Shown: positions 44,916 to 54,416, counted from the first letter of the stretch. The stretch: 58,201 nt of DNA from CAWUIO01 sp963922455 (GCA_963922455.1 CAWUIO010000029.1:1-58201), one strand, 5' to 3'. A program made the numbers and translations. Notes: generated from the sequence alone by a model not told the origin.

Positions 44916-46670
44916 ATGCAAGACCGCCTCGCCCTCACCCGCGCCCAAGAATCCCGCAATGCCATTGAGCGCCTCTACATAGAGATGCGCCACCTCTTTA
45001 ACAGTGGACACTACAAACCCTCCGGAATTTCTGGCCGGGTTTTGAAAGAATCCCTCCTGAGCCTAAGCCCCGAAATTTATGGCTCCATGACCGATGGCCA
45101 AAAGGTAGAACTGGATGGCCTGGTCTACGTGATGGACCGCCTGCCCCGGGGCATAGAAGAATGCCGCTTTGTAAAATTCATTTCCGACGAAGGCTACCGG
45201 GCTGGACATTTTGATGCCATCGTCCCCCTCAAACGCCGACGGAACTGCTACCGGATAGACTCCAACCAGATGTTTATCGAGGTGACGCGGGGGCGGAGTG
45301 AGATTTACGATGTGATGACCCACCTCACCTTTTTGTACAATGAAGCCGATAAAGTCCGTCGGAATGCCTTTGATGATGAGGGCCGCAAGTCACGAGACTG
45401 GGAGAAGTTGGAAAAAATGGTGCAAAATGGGGTACAACTTTCCGAAAATAACCGCGATACGGCTTTTGCCTACCTAAGCAGCATCTTGGGGCGCACCTTT
45501 GAGCAAACCAAGGAAGCCTATGAGCGCCTCGATGAAAACCCCGACGCCAATAATGGCCTTTTTCATATTGTCTACGGCCTAGGAAGACTGGCCTATGAGG
45601 AAGAGTTTACCGACCTGGAACGGGAGGTTAGTTTCAGCCCAGCCCTACGAGAACGGATCGGCCGGCATATTTATGGGGAGCGTTGGGCCCAAGATATCAA
45701 GAAAGCCCTCATGGAAGCCGATTTGTTTGGCCGCCCCGTGCACATCATCAGTGCCAATATGCACAGTGTGCTCAATGCCCTCTACGCTCCCTGCGTTTTG
45801 AGAGATATGCTCCCGAGTAATTCCCGCATATTAGATTTGGCCATGGAGCTCCGCAAGGAAGAAAACGAGCACTTGCGTAAGCGGGTTGAAAAATATGCCA
45901 GTACCCACGGGATGATCGTATTGCCCGATCGTTCGGCCACCAATTTATCGGTACAAATTTTTGATTTGACCCGGCTCAACCTGGAAACCATGGCTCCCGA
46001 ACTCCGATGCGATGCCTCATACATCCAAGAAGAACAGCCCGTGCTCATCGTCATGGATTATGCCTTTGGCGAGCAAGCCTACGAAACCATGGACGAGCTG
46101 CTCAAACCTATGAAGGTACAGGGAAATAGCTACCCCATGCCTATTGCTTCCATTTCTATCATGGGCAAAGCAGGAATCCTGAGTGGGGGCAAGGGCGATT
46201 TGATGATCCCGAACGCCCACGTGTTTGAGGGTACCGCCGATAATTATCCTTTTCAGAACGAGTTTACCCCCGAAGATTTTCAAGGCCAGGGATTGGAAGT
46301 GTTAGAAGGGCCTATGATTACGGTCTTAGGTACTTCCTTACAAAACCGGGATGTCTTGTCTTACTTCAAAAACTCTTCCTGGAAAGCGATAGGCCTCGAG
46401 ATGGAAGGGGCGCATTATCAGAAAGCTATCCAAGCCGAAGCCCGGATTCGCAAGAATATTCCTGAGGACATTGTCTTGCGTTATGCCTATTATGCTTCGG
46501 ATAATCCGCTGATTACGGGCAGCACCTTGGCTTCGGGGAGCCTGGGTTTGATCGGGGTGAAGCCCACCTACTTGATTACCCTTGAGGTTTTAAAGAAAAT
46601 CCTGAATCCGGGTAAGAAGCAAGCCTCCCCGGACAAAAAAAAGGCCGCCATGAGCAAGAATGGTAAATAA
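44916..46670 (+). CDS. Uncharacterised protein with nucleoside-phosphorylase-like C-terminal signature
   Basis: A 584-residue cytoplasmic protein. The first 240 residues are helical and unrecognised. The C-terminal third carries GKAGILSGGKGDLMIPNAHV (about 409-428), PMITVLGTSLQNRD (about 467-480) and GLEMEGAHYQKAI, with E495-M-E497-G-A, close to the MEMEGA signature of MTA/SAH nucleosidases and purine nucleoside phosphorylases. The chain is more than twice as long as those enzymes. It lies 22 bp after the GNAT gene and 63 bp before apt, the enzyme that reuses free adenine. A base-releasing role is an inference from motif and context. Confidence 0.65.
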   Translation: MQDRLALTRAQESRNAIERLYIEMRHLFNSGHYKPSGISGRVLKESLLSLSPEIYGSMTDGQKVELDGLVYVMDRLPRGIEECRFVKFISDEGYRAGHFDAIVPLKRRRNCYRIDSNQMFIEVTRGRSEIYDVMTHLTFLYNEADKVRRNAFDDEGRKSRDWEKLEKMVQNGVQLSENNRDTAFAYLSSILGRTFEQTKEAYERLDENPDANNGLFHIVYGLGRLAYEEEFTDLEREVSFSPALRERIGRHIYGERWAQDIKKALMEADLFGRPVHIISANMHSVLNALYAPCVLRDMLPSNSRILDLAMELRKEENEHLRKRVEKYASTHGMIVLPDRSATNLSVQIFDLTRLNLETMAPELRCDASYIQEEQPVLIVMDYAFGEQAYETMDELLKPMKVQGNSYPMPIASISIMGKAGILSGGKGDLMIPNAHVFEGTADNYPFQNEFTPEDFQGQGLEVLEGPMITVLGTSLQNRDVLSYFKNSSWKAIGLEMEGAHYQKAIQAEARIRKNIPEDIVLRYAYYASDNPLITGSTLASGSLGLIGVKPTYLITLEVLKKILNPGKKQASPDKKKAAMSKNGK

Positions 46671-46733
46671 TTATTGCTCATCTTAAAAAAAATCCCCTTT
46701 TTTTGTTTTTTAGGCATACAAATTCAAGCATTC

Positions 46734-47252
46734 ATGAGTGACTTTTTAAAATCATATATTCGGGACGTGCCCGATTTTCCCAAACCAGGAATTATTTTTA
46801 AGGACATCACCACCCTCTTAAAAGATCCGGAGGCCTTGGCCAAGACGGGGGAGGCCCTCTTGGAAATGGCCCGCAAGCATCAGATAAGCAAGGTAGCCGG
46901 TATCGAGTCCCGGGGGTTTATTTTTGCCATGTACTTGGCTGAGCGGCTTGGGGCCGGGTTTGTACCCGTACGGAAGCCCGGGAAGCTACCGGCCGAGACC
47001 TACTCCCGCCAGTATCAGTTAGAATATGGCTCCGACACCTTGGAGGTACACCAAGATGCCTTTGAAGAAGGCGACGTGGTTTTGCTCCACGATGATTTAC
47101 TGGCTACGGGAGGTACCGCCGAAGCCGCTTGTCATCTGATTGAGTCGGCCGGGGGCACCGTCGTTCAAGTATCTTTTATCATTGAGCTTGGCTTTCTCAA
47201 TGGACGGAAGCGACTTGAGGGCTACGATGTGCAGTCGGTTATAACATATTAA
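46734..47252 (+). CDS. apt: Adenine phosphoribosyltransferase
   Basis: A 172-residue purine-salvage enzyme that turns adenine and PRPP into AMP and pyrophosphate. The start at 46734 gives the usual N-terminus (DFLKSYIRDVPDFPKPGIIFKDIT); a longer frame from 46674 adds a non-homologous hydrophobic tail. IESRGFIFA (about 56-64) and the PRPP-binding VVLLHDDLLATGGTA (about 115-129) are intact, and length is standard. It is the third gene of the GNAT-phosphorylase-like-apt run. Repeat copy 12 begins 5 bp after the stop codon. Confidence 0.95.
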   Translation: MSDFLKSYIRDVPDFPKPGIIFKDITTLLKDPEALAKTGEALLEMARKHQISKVAGIESRGFIFAMYLAERLGAGFVPVRKPGKLPAETYSRQYQLEYGSDTLEVHQDAFEEGDVVLLHDDLLATGGTAEAACHLIESAGGTVVQVSFIIELGFLNGRKRLEGYDVQSVITY

Positions 47253-47257
47253 GTTTA

Positions 47258-47386
47258 GGGGCTACCCCCGGCCTGGCCTATAGTTTCTAGATGGACGGTA
47301 TGCTGCGCCGGGGTCGGGCTTTCGCTACTCGCCGGCCCCCGCACAATCCGGCGGCGGGCTCAGACAGGCCGCTCTATCCCTTAGCC
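47258..47386 (-). repeat. Dispersed 130-bp structured repeat, copy 12
   Basis: Reverse orientation, starting 5 bp after the apt stop. Forward-sense second stem CCCCGGC/GCCGGGG; GTAGCCCC replaces GCAGCCCC at the tip. Together with copy 13 it brackets the glycosyltransferase segment. Confidence 0.92.
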
Positions 47387-47441
47387 GGAAAGAGTAGCCA
47401 AGAGGGAGTAGAGAAACGAGATAGGAAGGTACAAGCTTCGT

Positions 47442-47601
47442 CTCCCCAATCTGGGTTTAGCGTCTCGCAAAGACCTTGATTACTGAGCATACCGTATTTA
47501 CATTTGAAACCAATCTTAAAGCCCACTAGCCACTGGGTACTGCATCAAAATTTAGCTATTTTTAGAAAGTATCTGGCCTAGCCTTAGCAAGAGGCTAAGA
47601 C
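47442..47601 (+). repeat. Direct repeat flanking the glycosyltransferase, left copy
   Basis: About 160 bp, the left member of a direct pair with 48997-49153. A 52-bp core (47464-47515) is identical in both copies; the flanks are diverged. No coding capacity and no resemblance to the MITE. Confidence 0.85.
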
Positions 47602-47975
47602 TTGGGAGGAAAACTTTCTGGCCTGAAAAAGGCACTTTACAGGCAGCCCGCACAGGAATTTAAGCGGGGGCTTTCTCTTTCGTGGATACATTTGACTAGG
47701 CTTGTGAAAAACTTAAAAGAAAGAGGTTTGTTTTTATGCGTGATTCCATCTAAATTGAGAGTCCTTAATTTCTCCGATTAAGGTCAACCGTTTAATTAGC
47801 GTATAGTGCCGATGTTTTATTGATAGTAAAGAGATTGCCCTTGTAAATAGATGGCTTTGCTTTTTTCTTATGGGGGATTACACCATACTTCTTAGCTTTT
47901 GATTTACAATTATCTGAGGAAAAGAGGGAATGCATGTAACATACTTAGATAAAACATTGCTTGCGTATTCAAGTT
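47602..47975. other. Leader region of the glycosyltransferase gene
   Basis: 370 bp without a gene. A terminator-like hairpin GCCCGC...GCGGGGGC with a bulge lies at about 47646-47673, followed by CTTTCTCTTT. The rest is AT-rich; no clear promoter. Confidence 0.4.
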
Positions 47976-48908
47976 ATGAGCCTGGCCCCAATCTGTCTTT
48001 TTACCTACAAACGCTTGGATTGTACCAGGCACGCCATACGGGCGCTTAAAAACAATAGGGGGGTAGGAGCCAGTACGGTGTATATATTTTCGGATGGGGG
48101 CAAAAATGAACAAGAATGGCAAGAGGTAGTAGAAGTCAGAAAATACCTGGATGGCTTAACTGGATTTAAAGAAATCAATCGGGTCAATCGGGATAGGAAT
48201 TGGGGCTTGGCTCAGTCTATCATTCGTGGGGTTAGCGAGGTGATGGATATACACGGGCGGGTGATCGTTTTGGAAGATGATCTTATGACGACCCCTAACT
48301 TTTTGACCTACCAAAATCAAGCTCTTGACTTTTATGAAGAATATGCTGGCATATTTTCTATAGCTGGGTACGGTATTGATGTCCAAGCCCCGGCAGACTA
48401 CCCTTATGATGTATATGCCTTACCTCGTATATCGCCATGGGGGTGGGCCAGCTGGAAGGATCGCTGGGATACAGTTGACTGGGAAGCACGAAAATATGAG
48501 TCGTTTAAGGACGATGCTAAGCAACGAAAGGCGTTTAACCAGGGGGGGAGTGATCTGACTAATATGTTAGACCGGCAAATGAACCACAAGCTAGACTCTT
48601 GGTCTATACGATGGGCCTTTCAGCAGTTTAACAACAAACAATTGACTATATTCCCCAAGCTTTCCAAGGTCCGGAATATTGGTTTTGGGAAAGGGGCTAC
48701 CCATACCCGTTTTTATGATCGGTATCGCTCCCAACTAGACCACTCAACTTGTGACTCATTTCAATTTATGAAGGAAATAAAGCTCCATCCGGCATTTGTA
48801 CAAGCCTATCAGTCAAAATATAGCCTAAGGAAACGGTTCATAGGTCGATTGAAGTATTATATGGGGTGGCCGCCAACTGGGGAAAAGTATAGGTTTACGG
48901 AGCTTTAA
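47976..48908 (+). CDS. GT2-like glycosyltransferase
   Basis: A 310-residue soluble glycosyltransferase from the ATG at 47976; an upstream TTG frame adds five residues. The Rossmann-like start PICLFTYKRLDCTRHAIRAL and the nucleotide-sugar/metal motif VLEDDLMTTPNF (about 98-109) are characteristic, as are NWGLAQSIIRGV (about 76-87) and WGWASWKDRWD near 150-160. This family usually sits in polysaccharide or O-antigen loci, yet here no other glycan gene is nearby. The gene is bracketed by about 160-bp direct repeats and then by inverted 130-bp repeats, so it may have been inserted as a unit. Confidence 0.85.
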   Translation: MSLAPICLFTYKRLDCTRHAIRALKNNRGVGASTVYIFSDGGKNEQEWQEVVEVRKYLDGLTGFKEINRVNRDRNWGLAQSIIRGVSEVMDIHGRVIVLEDDLMTTPNFLTYQNQALDFYEEYAGIFSIAGYGIDVQAPADYPYDVYALPRISPWGWASWKDRWDTVDWEARKYESFKDDAKQRKAFNQGGSDLTNMLDRQMNHKLDSWSIRWAFQQFNNKQLTIFPKLSKVRNIGFGKGATHTRFYDRYRSQLDHSTCDSFQFMKEIKLHPAFVQAYQSKYSLRKRFIGRLKYYMGWPPTGEKYRFTEL

Positions 48909-48996
48909 ATACCTTGGGTTTTTTCGAGCTTGGTTTCAAAGAAGATGGATGAAGATTATAATGCTTCATAACACAAGGGATTTTGTGGATTAAGCA

Positions 48997-49153
48997 CTCC
49001 CAATCTGGTCTTTGCATCTCGCAAAGACCTTGATTACTGAGCATACCGTATTTACATTTGAAACCAATCCTAAAGCCCATTAGGCAATGGGTACCGCATC
49101 AAAAAATCTGCAACTTTTAGGAAGTGCCTGGCCCTAGGCTATGATACTAAGGC
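48997..49153 (+). repeat. Direct repeat flanking the glycosyltransferase, right copy
   Basis: Right member of the pair with 47442-47601; the 52-bp identical core is 49018-49069. It lies 88 bp after the glycosyltransferase stop and 59 bp before repeat copy 13. Confidence 0.85.
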
Positions 49154-49212
49154 CCGGCTCCTACTTATTTTTTATCTAGCTTCCACTCGCTTCTCTGCGC
49201 GCTCTTTAAAAA

Positions 49213-49343
49213 GGCTGAGGGATAGAGCGGCCTGTTTGAGCTCGTTTTGGCCAGGCGGGGAGAGGCAGCGAGTAGCGAAAGCCCGACCCCGGCGGCAGGG
49301 TGGGCGTATTCTGGCAAAGAGGAATATCGCCGGGGGCAGCCCC
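49213..49343 (+). repeat. Dispersed 130-bp structured repeat, copy 13
   Basis: Forward orientation, GGCTGAGGG to GGGGGCAGCCCC. Second stem CCCCGGCG/CGCCGGGG. Its CCCC end is 85 bp from the stop of the lipoprotein gene, with a terminator between. Confidence 0.92.
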
Positions 49344-49380
49344 AAATAGTGATAAGCCTTAAAATTGCTAGCACTTAAGC

Positions 49381-49407
49381 AAAAAACCCCGGTTTTACCC
49401 AGGGTTT
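49381..49407 (-). terminator. Terminator of the lipoprotein gene
   Basis: On the minus strand AAACCCTGG pairs with CCGGGGTTT (one mismatch), followed by TTTTTT. It lies 22 bp after the stop codon at 49429. Confidence 0.7.
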
Positions 49408-49428
49408 CTTTTGCATAGAATGACTCAT

Positions 49429-50526
49429 TTAACCACGCTCGGGACGGGTAAAATAGTAGGTCTCTTTTTCTTCCCCTAGATAGAGCGTAACGACTAGGGC
49501 GGTTTGGCTTAACTGTTCCACGTTGAGCTCTACAAACTCATTTTCGTCAAAGTCGTCATTGGGGTTTTGGTCCTCAATAAAAACACGCAACAGGCGAGAT
49601 TTATTATTAAAAGACCAATATCCAAAACCTTCTTCCACAAAATCGCCCACTTCTTCCGCATCAAACTCATAACAGCTATCGGGACTTACCTCATACGAGA
49701 AGCTGTAATCATCTACGATGATGGCTCTCCCGTCGCGTCGTAATTTGACGGTAAAGGCATTTTGGCGGTATATTTCTACAGCTAGGCAATTGCTAAGGAA
49801 ATTGAGGGTATCTCTTTGGGTAGTGTTGATCAAGTAATCGCCTTTGACGCTTCCAGAGGCACTATCGGCCACTACTAAGCGCTCTAGGGTCCAAGCAGTT
49901 TTCCCGGCCAGCAACTGGGTATCGTCTATGCCTACTTGGTCGGAGCTTACTTCAATGCACCGGCGAATGACATTGGAAACATTGCTATCGGCATCATACA
50001 CACAGTAGGAAACGCAGAAACGCCCCAAGTTGATATTATCTGGAATCTTGAACGGTACATTGGCCACCGAACCCCCTTGGGTACTGTCTCCATCTTTTTG
50101 AATTAAGCCCAAATCTTGCAGTTTTCGGAAAAACCCAGACCGGTTGGGATTGGAAAAACCATTTTTGGTTTCATCTTGAGGAAGGGGAATATTGTAATAG
50201 GTGTCGGCCCCGTCTACTTGTAAATAGATACCGGCAATGTCGTTTTGGGCACTGGCAACGTCAATTCCTAAGAAGATCTCATTTCCGGGATTTACTTTTA
50301 CGTCTTCGGTGGCTACGTTTTCAATTTGGGGGCCATTGGCACTAGGAGCGGGAGGGTTTCCGGTCTCCACGGTAGCCCCTTCTACGGGAACTTCAATACT
50401 CTGGGACAGTTCGCTAGGATCTTCTAGATCTACCATCATACCTTCCGACTCATCTTCGGTAGTACAGGATGCGAATACTAGCAGGCCTATTAGCAAACAA
50501 GCTAATACGTTTAATGTGCTTTTCAT
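49429..50526 (-). CDS. Lipoprotein with lipocalin-like C-terminal domain
   Basis: A 365-residue protein from the ATG at 50526; an earlier in-frame Met at 50574 would put 16 residues before the signal peptide. LLVFASC gives the lipobox, with Cys20 as the lipid site. Residues 21-75 are an acidic/Pro-rich linker, about 80-205 a beta-rich domain with two Cys pairs (RFCVSYC and RRCIEV), and about 215-365 a lipocalin-like domain beginning LLAGKTAWTLERLVV. It is probably at the cell surface or in the periplasm, with no known ligand. It is monocistronic. Confidence 0.75.
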   Translation of the reverse strand: MKSTLNVLACLLIGLLVFASCTTEDESEGMMVDLEDPSELSQSIEVPVEGATVETGNPPAPSANGPQIENVATEDVKVNPGNEIFLGIDVASAQNDIAGIYLQVDGADTYYNIPLPQDETKNGFSNPNRSGFFRKLQDLGLIQKDGDSTQGGSVANVPFKIPDNINLGRFCVSYCVYDADSNVSNVIRRCIEVSSDQVGIDDTQLLAGKTAWTLERLVVADSASGSVKGDYLINTTQRDTLNFLSNCLAVEIYRQNAFTVKLRRDGRAIIVDDYSFSYEVSPDSCYEFDAEEVGDFVEEGFGYWSFNNKSRLLRVFIEDQNPNDDFDENEFVELNVEQLSQTALVVTLYLGEEKETYYFTRPERG

Positions 50527-50670
50527 TGGGAAAGAATTTTTAAGGGTTGATGAATGTGTGCTCCGGTAGAACACGGGTAAATTTTCCTTTGCAAACGGAA
50601 TCGGGGCCGCGAGCTGTCAAGAAAAATGGCTAAATCGCTCAGCAATCATCTCCTATGTAGGAAAAGCACA

Positions 50671-50701
50671 AAAAATCCGGAAGCAAGCTTTGCTTCCGGA
50701 T
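50671..50701 (-). terminator. Terminator of the fad operon
   Basis: Perfect 12-bp stem ATCCGGAAGCAA (50675-50686)/TTGCTTCCGGAT (50690-50701), followed by TTTTTT on the minus strand, 45 bp after the thiolase stop codon. Confidence 0.88.
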
Positions 50702-50745
50702 ATAAAAAGGGAACTTTTATCAAAAAACCGTATAAGGGAGCCTGA

Positions 50746-51918
50746 CTAGTTAAGCAATTCATACACGCCGGCGATTCCTTGGCCCCCACCCACGCAGGCG
50801 GTAACCATTCCGTACTTCTTGTTACGGGCGCGCAGCTCATTAAAAATTTGCACGGATAGTTTGGCTCCAGTACAGCCTAAGGGGTGTCCTAAGGCGATGG
50901 CTCCCCCATTTACGTTGAGTTTTTCCGGATCAATTCCAGTTTCTTGTACCACGGCCAAGGCCTGGGCGGCAAAGGCTTCGTTTAGCTCAACCAAGTCGAT
51001 ATCTCCCATTGTCAATCCGGCTTGTTTTAAGGCCTTGGGAATAGCTTCCTTGGGGCCGATACCCATATACAAGGGCTCAACGCCGGCTACCGAGCAAGAT
51101 ACCATTCGGGCGATGGGCTCTAAGTTATACTCTTTTACGAGGTCTTCGCTCATAACCAAGACAAAGGCGGCTCCATCTGAAGTTTGGGAAGCATTACCGG
51201 CGGTTACGACCCCTCCTTGAGCAAAGGCCGGACGTAATTTGGCCAATACTTCTACGGTAGTTCCTCGGCGAACGCCTTCGTCCATGGCCACGGTATGGGT
51301 TTTTTCTACCCGCTTGCCATTTTCTACAGTTACCTCGGTTACGTCCACCGGAACAATTTGATCGGTAAATTTACCTCCGTCAATGGCATTGGCGGCTTTT
51401 TGGTGCGATTGGTAAGAAAACTCATCGGCTTGCTCCCGGGTAATTCCGTATTTTTTGGCTACGGCTTCGGCGGTAATCCCCATATTGGTGAGATACTCAG
51501 GTGTATTACTGGCTACTTCATAGCTAGGAGCCAATTTATACCCCGTCATCGGGATCATACTCATGCTTTCGGCTCCTCCGGCAATGTAGCACTGGCCCAT
51601 GCCCCCTTTGATTTTAGCCACGGCCATAGAGATGGTCTCCAGGCCCGAGGCACAGTAACGGTTTACCGTTACCCCCGGTACATCAATACCCAGGGCGCGC
51701 AAAGAGATTTGACGACCTATTTGGAAACCTTGCTCTCCTTCGGGGTTGGCACAACCCACAAATACGTCATCAACAATTTTAGGGTCTACCTGAGGAACGG
51801 TAGACATCATATGTTGGATCACTTTGACGGCCAGGTCATCCGAACGGAATGTGCGGAAACCTCCTTTTTTAGACTTGCCGATTGCACTACGGTAACCGGC
51901 TACGATATATGCTTCCAT
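50746..51918 (-). CDS. fadA: Acetyl-CoA C-acyltransferase (thiolase)
   Basis: A 390-residue thiolase that splits 3-ketoacyl-CoA into acetyl-CoA and a shortened acyl-CoA. The acylated Cys is C89 in RYCASGLET. The base His lies in NGGAIALGHPLGCTGAK (about 335-351), and the second Cys in TACVGGGQGIAG near 374-385. Length and motifs are standard for FadA-type degradative thiolases. It is the second gene of an operon with the HCDH/ECH protein gene, 104 bp downstream of it, and is followed by a strong terminator. Confidence 0.93.
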   Translation of the reverse strand: MEAYIVAGYRSAIGKSKKGGFRTFRSDDLAVKVIQHMMSTVPQVDPKIVDDVFVGCANPEGEQGFQIGRQISLRALGIDVPGVTVNRYCASGLETISMAVAKIKGGMGQCYIAGGAESMSMIPMTGYKLAPSYEVASNTPEYLTNMGITAEAVAKKYGITREQADEFSYQSHQKAANAIDGGKFTDQIVPVDVTEVTVENGKRVEKTHTVAMDEGVRRGTTVEVLAKLRPAFAQGGVVTAGNASQTSDGAAFVLVMSEDLVKEYNLEPIARMVSCSVAGVEPLYMGIGPKEAIPKALKQAGLTMGDIDLVELNEAFAAQALAVVQETGIDPEKLNVNGGAIALGHPLGCTGAKLSVQIFNELRARNKKYGMVTACVGGGQGIAGVYELLN

Positions 51919-51981
51919 GTTATTATTTCAGTATTTTGATTTGGATTAAATACACATTGTATTAGTATAAGGAAATAAGAT

Positions 51982-52007
51982 CCCGGCTTAGTTCAAACTA
52001 GGCCGGG
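51982..52007 (-). other. Stem-loop between fadN-like gene and fadA
   Basis: CCCGGC-T-TAGTT-CA-AACTA-G-GCCGGG forms a long imperfect hairpin, without a good T-run after it. It may be a processing site or partial terminator that lowers fadA expression. Confidence 0.5.
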
Positions 52008-52022
52008 CAGCTCCGGTAAATC

Positions 52023-54416
52023 TTAGTTACGGAGGGGCTTATTGGTCATGAGCATGTGCTTGATACGCTCCAAGGTCTTGGCTTCCCCTACCAAGCTGAT
52101 AAAGGCTTCCCGCTCAATATCCAAGAGATACTGCTCAGACACTTTTTGAACGCCCGTAAGGTCACCCCCGCAGAGTACATAAGCAATTTTCTTACTGATC
52201 AACACATCATGATCACTCATATAATTACCCAACTTGAACTCATTGATGGCGGTATAAAGCGCTCCCAAACCGGTACGTCCGAGTACGGTTACATCTTCCC
52301 GGGGAGATCCGGGAGTGTAATCTTCGGCTAGTTCTAGTACTTTTTTCTTGGCTTCGCCGATGGCGCGGTCTTTATTTAAGACTACAAAATCTTTATCTTC
52401 CTGCAAGTAGCCTAATTTAAAGGCGTGGTCAGCCGAGGTTCCTACAGAAGCCGTGGCAATGGTTTGCATTTGCTTCAAAATGGTAGGGATCATCACATCT
52501 CCCTCAAAGAAGGCATCGGAGGCCCTCACGGCAAATTCTTTGGTTCCACCGGCCCCAGGAAGAAGTCCTACGCCTACTTCTACCAAACCGATATAACTTT
52601 CGGCCGAAGCGGCTACCGCGTTGGAGTGCATCGCTACTTCACAACCCCCACCAAAGACATATCCTTGCGTAGCGCATACTACCGGTATTTTGGAGTAACG
52701 GATATTCATAGTCATATCCTGGAAGGCTTTGATACCCATCTCCAATTGGTCAAACTGGTTATTCATAGCCTGCATGCTCATCAATACCAAGTTGGCCCCT
52801 ACCGAGAAGTTGGGCGAGTTATTCCCGATAACAATACCTTGCCAGTCACCTTCTTCGGCGATCTTAATGGTCTCGTTGATACCCATAATGATACCCGCGC
52901 CAATCGCATTAGATTTGGAAGTAAACTCAAGGTTCAAAACACCGTCTCCGATATCGTGTACTACGCATTCGTCGGTTTTGTGTACTGGCGCCTGCTCGCG
53001 GAAGGTATCCAAGATGATGAAGTCCAAGGTGCTCTTTACCGGCTGGAAAGACTTACTTGGCACATCGTAATACATTTTTTTGCCCCCTTCCGACTTGTAG
53101 AAATTCTCTACTCCGGCAGCCAACATTTCCTTGACCCAGTCGGCAATTTTTTCGCCATTGGCTTCGGCCATTTCCACGCCAGCCCGCACGCCAAACTTGT
53201 CCCAGTACTCAAAAGGACCAAAATCCCAGGCGTAACCACTGCGCATGGCATCGTCCATACTATACACATCTTCAGAAATTTCGGGAAGACGGTTGGATAC
53301 ATAGGCAAACATGCTCAAAAAGTAGTCTTTCAAGAATTGTCCGCCTTTATCATCAGAAGCAAACAAAGCTTGTAAGCGCTTTCCAATATCGCTGTGCGAC
53401 TTGGCCACTTTCAAACTTGGCAGCTCTACTTTCTTGCTGGGCTCATACTCAAGTGTTTCCAAGTTCAGGGCCAGAATCATTTTCTTGCCCGATTCGTCTT
53501 TGGCTTTCTTATAAAATCCTTGGCCGGCTTTATCTCCGATAAACCCGTTTTCCATCAAGAATTTCATGTACTTAGGCTCCTCTTGATCTTTGATGGTTTG
53601 GACATACTCATCCTCTGGGCAGTTTTCTACGACAAACTTCACAACGTTTGCATTGGTGTCCATCCCTACCAAATCTTGTAAGCGGAAGGTACCCGTTTTG
53701 GGGCGGCTAATGGCGGGGCCAGTTAACTTATCTACCTCTTCGATACTCATTTGGTATTTGTCGGTCAGCTCCACTAGTTTTCTACCCGTATGGAAACCGA
53801 TGCGGTTGGCGATAAAGGCCGGCGTATCTTTACAGAGCACAGTTTGCTTGCCTAAATAAACATCCCCATAGTGCATGAAAAAGTCGGTGATGGCGGGGTC
53901 CGTATCCGGTGTAGGGATGATCTCCAACAAGCGCATGTAGCGAACTGGGTTGAAAAAGTGCGTACCGCAGAAGTGTTGTTTGAAATCTTCACTGCGGCCT
54001 TCTGTCATGAGATGAATGGGAATACTGGACGTGTTTGAAGAAATAAGCGTGCCAGGGGTACGATGCTTTTCTACTTTCTCAAACAAACTTTTTTTAATGT
54101 CCAGGCGCTCAATTATCACTTCTACGACCCAATCACAGTCGGCAATCTGATCCATGTGATCGTCAAAGTTACCGGTTTTGATCCGGGAGGCTGAAGCTTT
54201 GTCATAAAATGGGGCCGGTTTGGCTTTAAGGGCTTTTTTCAAAGAGCCATCGGCAAATGCATTTCGCTTGGCAGGATGTTGTTTTTCTTCATCCGAAAGA
54301 TTTGGCGGCACAATGTCCAAAAGGATGACATCGCAACCAATGTTAGCCATATGAGCTGCAATCCCGGTTCCCATCAGTCCGGCACCTAATACCGCAACCT
54401 TTTTAATTCTTCTCAT
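52023..54416 (-). CDS. fadN: 3-hydroxyacyl-CoA dehydrogenase/enoyl-CoA hydratase (FadN-type)
   Basis: A 797-residue bifunctional beta-oxidation enzyme. The dehydrogenase part comes first: the NAD-binding VAVLGAGLMGTGIAAHMA (about 8-25), SSNTSSIPI and HFCGTHFFNPVRYM (catalytic His near 152-165) and the HCDH C-terminal domain (about 200-450). The hydratase/crotonase domain follows (about 490-690: FSVGANLVLM, CEVAMHSNAVAAS, GLLPGAGGTKEF). This order and length match Bacillus FadN rather than Escherichia FadB. It converts enoyl-CoA to 3-ketoacyl-CoA, which the downstream FadA cleaves. An inverted repeat 44-66 bp upstream may be an operator. No acyl-CoA dehydrogenase lies next to it in the window. 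Confidence 0.92.
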   Translation of the reverse strand: MRRIKKVAVLGAGLMGTGIAAHMANIGCDVILLDIVPPNLSDEEKQHPAKRNAFADGSLKKALKAKPAPFYDKASASRIKTGNFDDHMDQIADCDWVVEVIIERLDIKKSLFEKVEKHRTPGTLISSNTSSIPIHLMTEGRSEDFKQHFCGTHFFNPVRYMRLLEIIPTPDTDPAITDFFMHYGDVYLGKQTVLCKDTPAFIANRIGFHTGRKLVELTDKYQMSIEEVDKLTGPAISRPKTGTFRLQDLVGMDTNANVVKFVVENCPEDEYVQTIKDQEEPKYMKFLMENGFIGDKAGQGFYKKAKDESGKKMILALNLETLEYEPSKKVELPSLKVAKSHSDIGKRLQALFASDDKGGQFLKDYFLSMFAYVSNRLPEISEDVYSMDDAMRSGYAWDFGPFEYWDKFGVRAGVEMAEANGEKIADWVKEMLAAGVENFYKSEGGKKMYYDVPSKSFQPVKSTLDFIILDTFREQAPVHKTDECVVHDIGDGVLNLEFTSKSNAIGAGIIMGINETIKIAEEGDWQGIVIGNNSPNFSVGANLVLMSMQAMNNQFDQLEMGIKAFQDMTMNIRYSKIPVVCATQGYVFGGGCEVAMHSNAVAASAESYIGLVEVGVGLLPGAGGTKEFAVRASDAFFEGDVMIPTILKQMQTIATASVGTSADHAFKLGYLQEDKDFVVLNKDRAIGEAKKKVLELAEDYTPGSPREDVTVLGRTGLGALYTAINEFKLGNYMSDHDVLISKKIAYVLCGGDLTGVQKVSEQYLLDIEREAFISLVGEAKTLERIKHMLMTNKPLRN

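Noticed and set aside
52425..53375. 316-codon plus-strand frame opposite the fadN-like gene
   Set aside because: Long, but antisense to a well-supported bifunctional enzyme; the composition is unlike a protein and no motif is visible.
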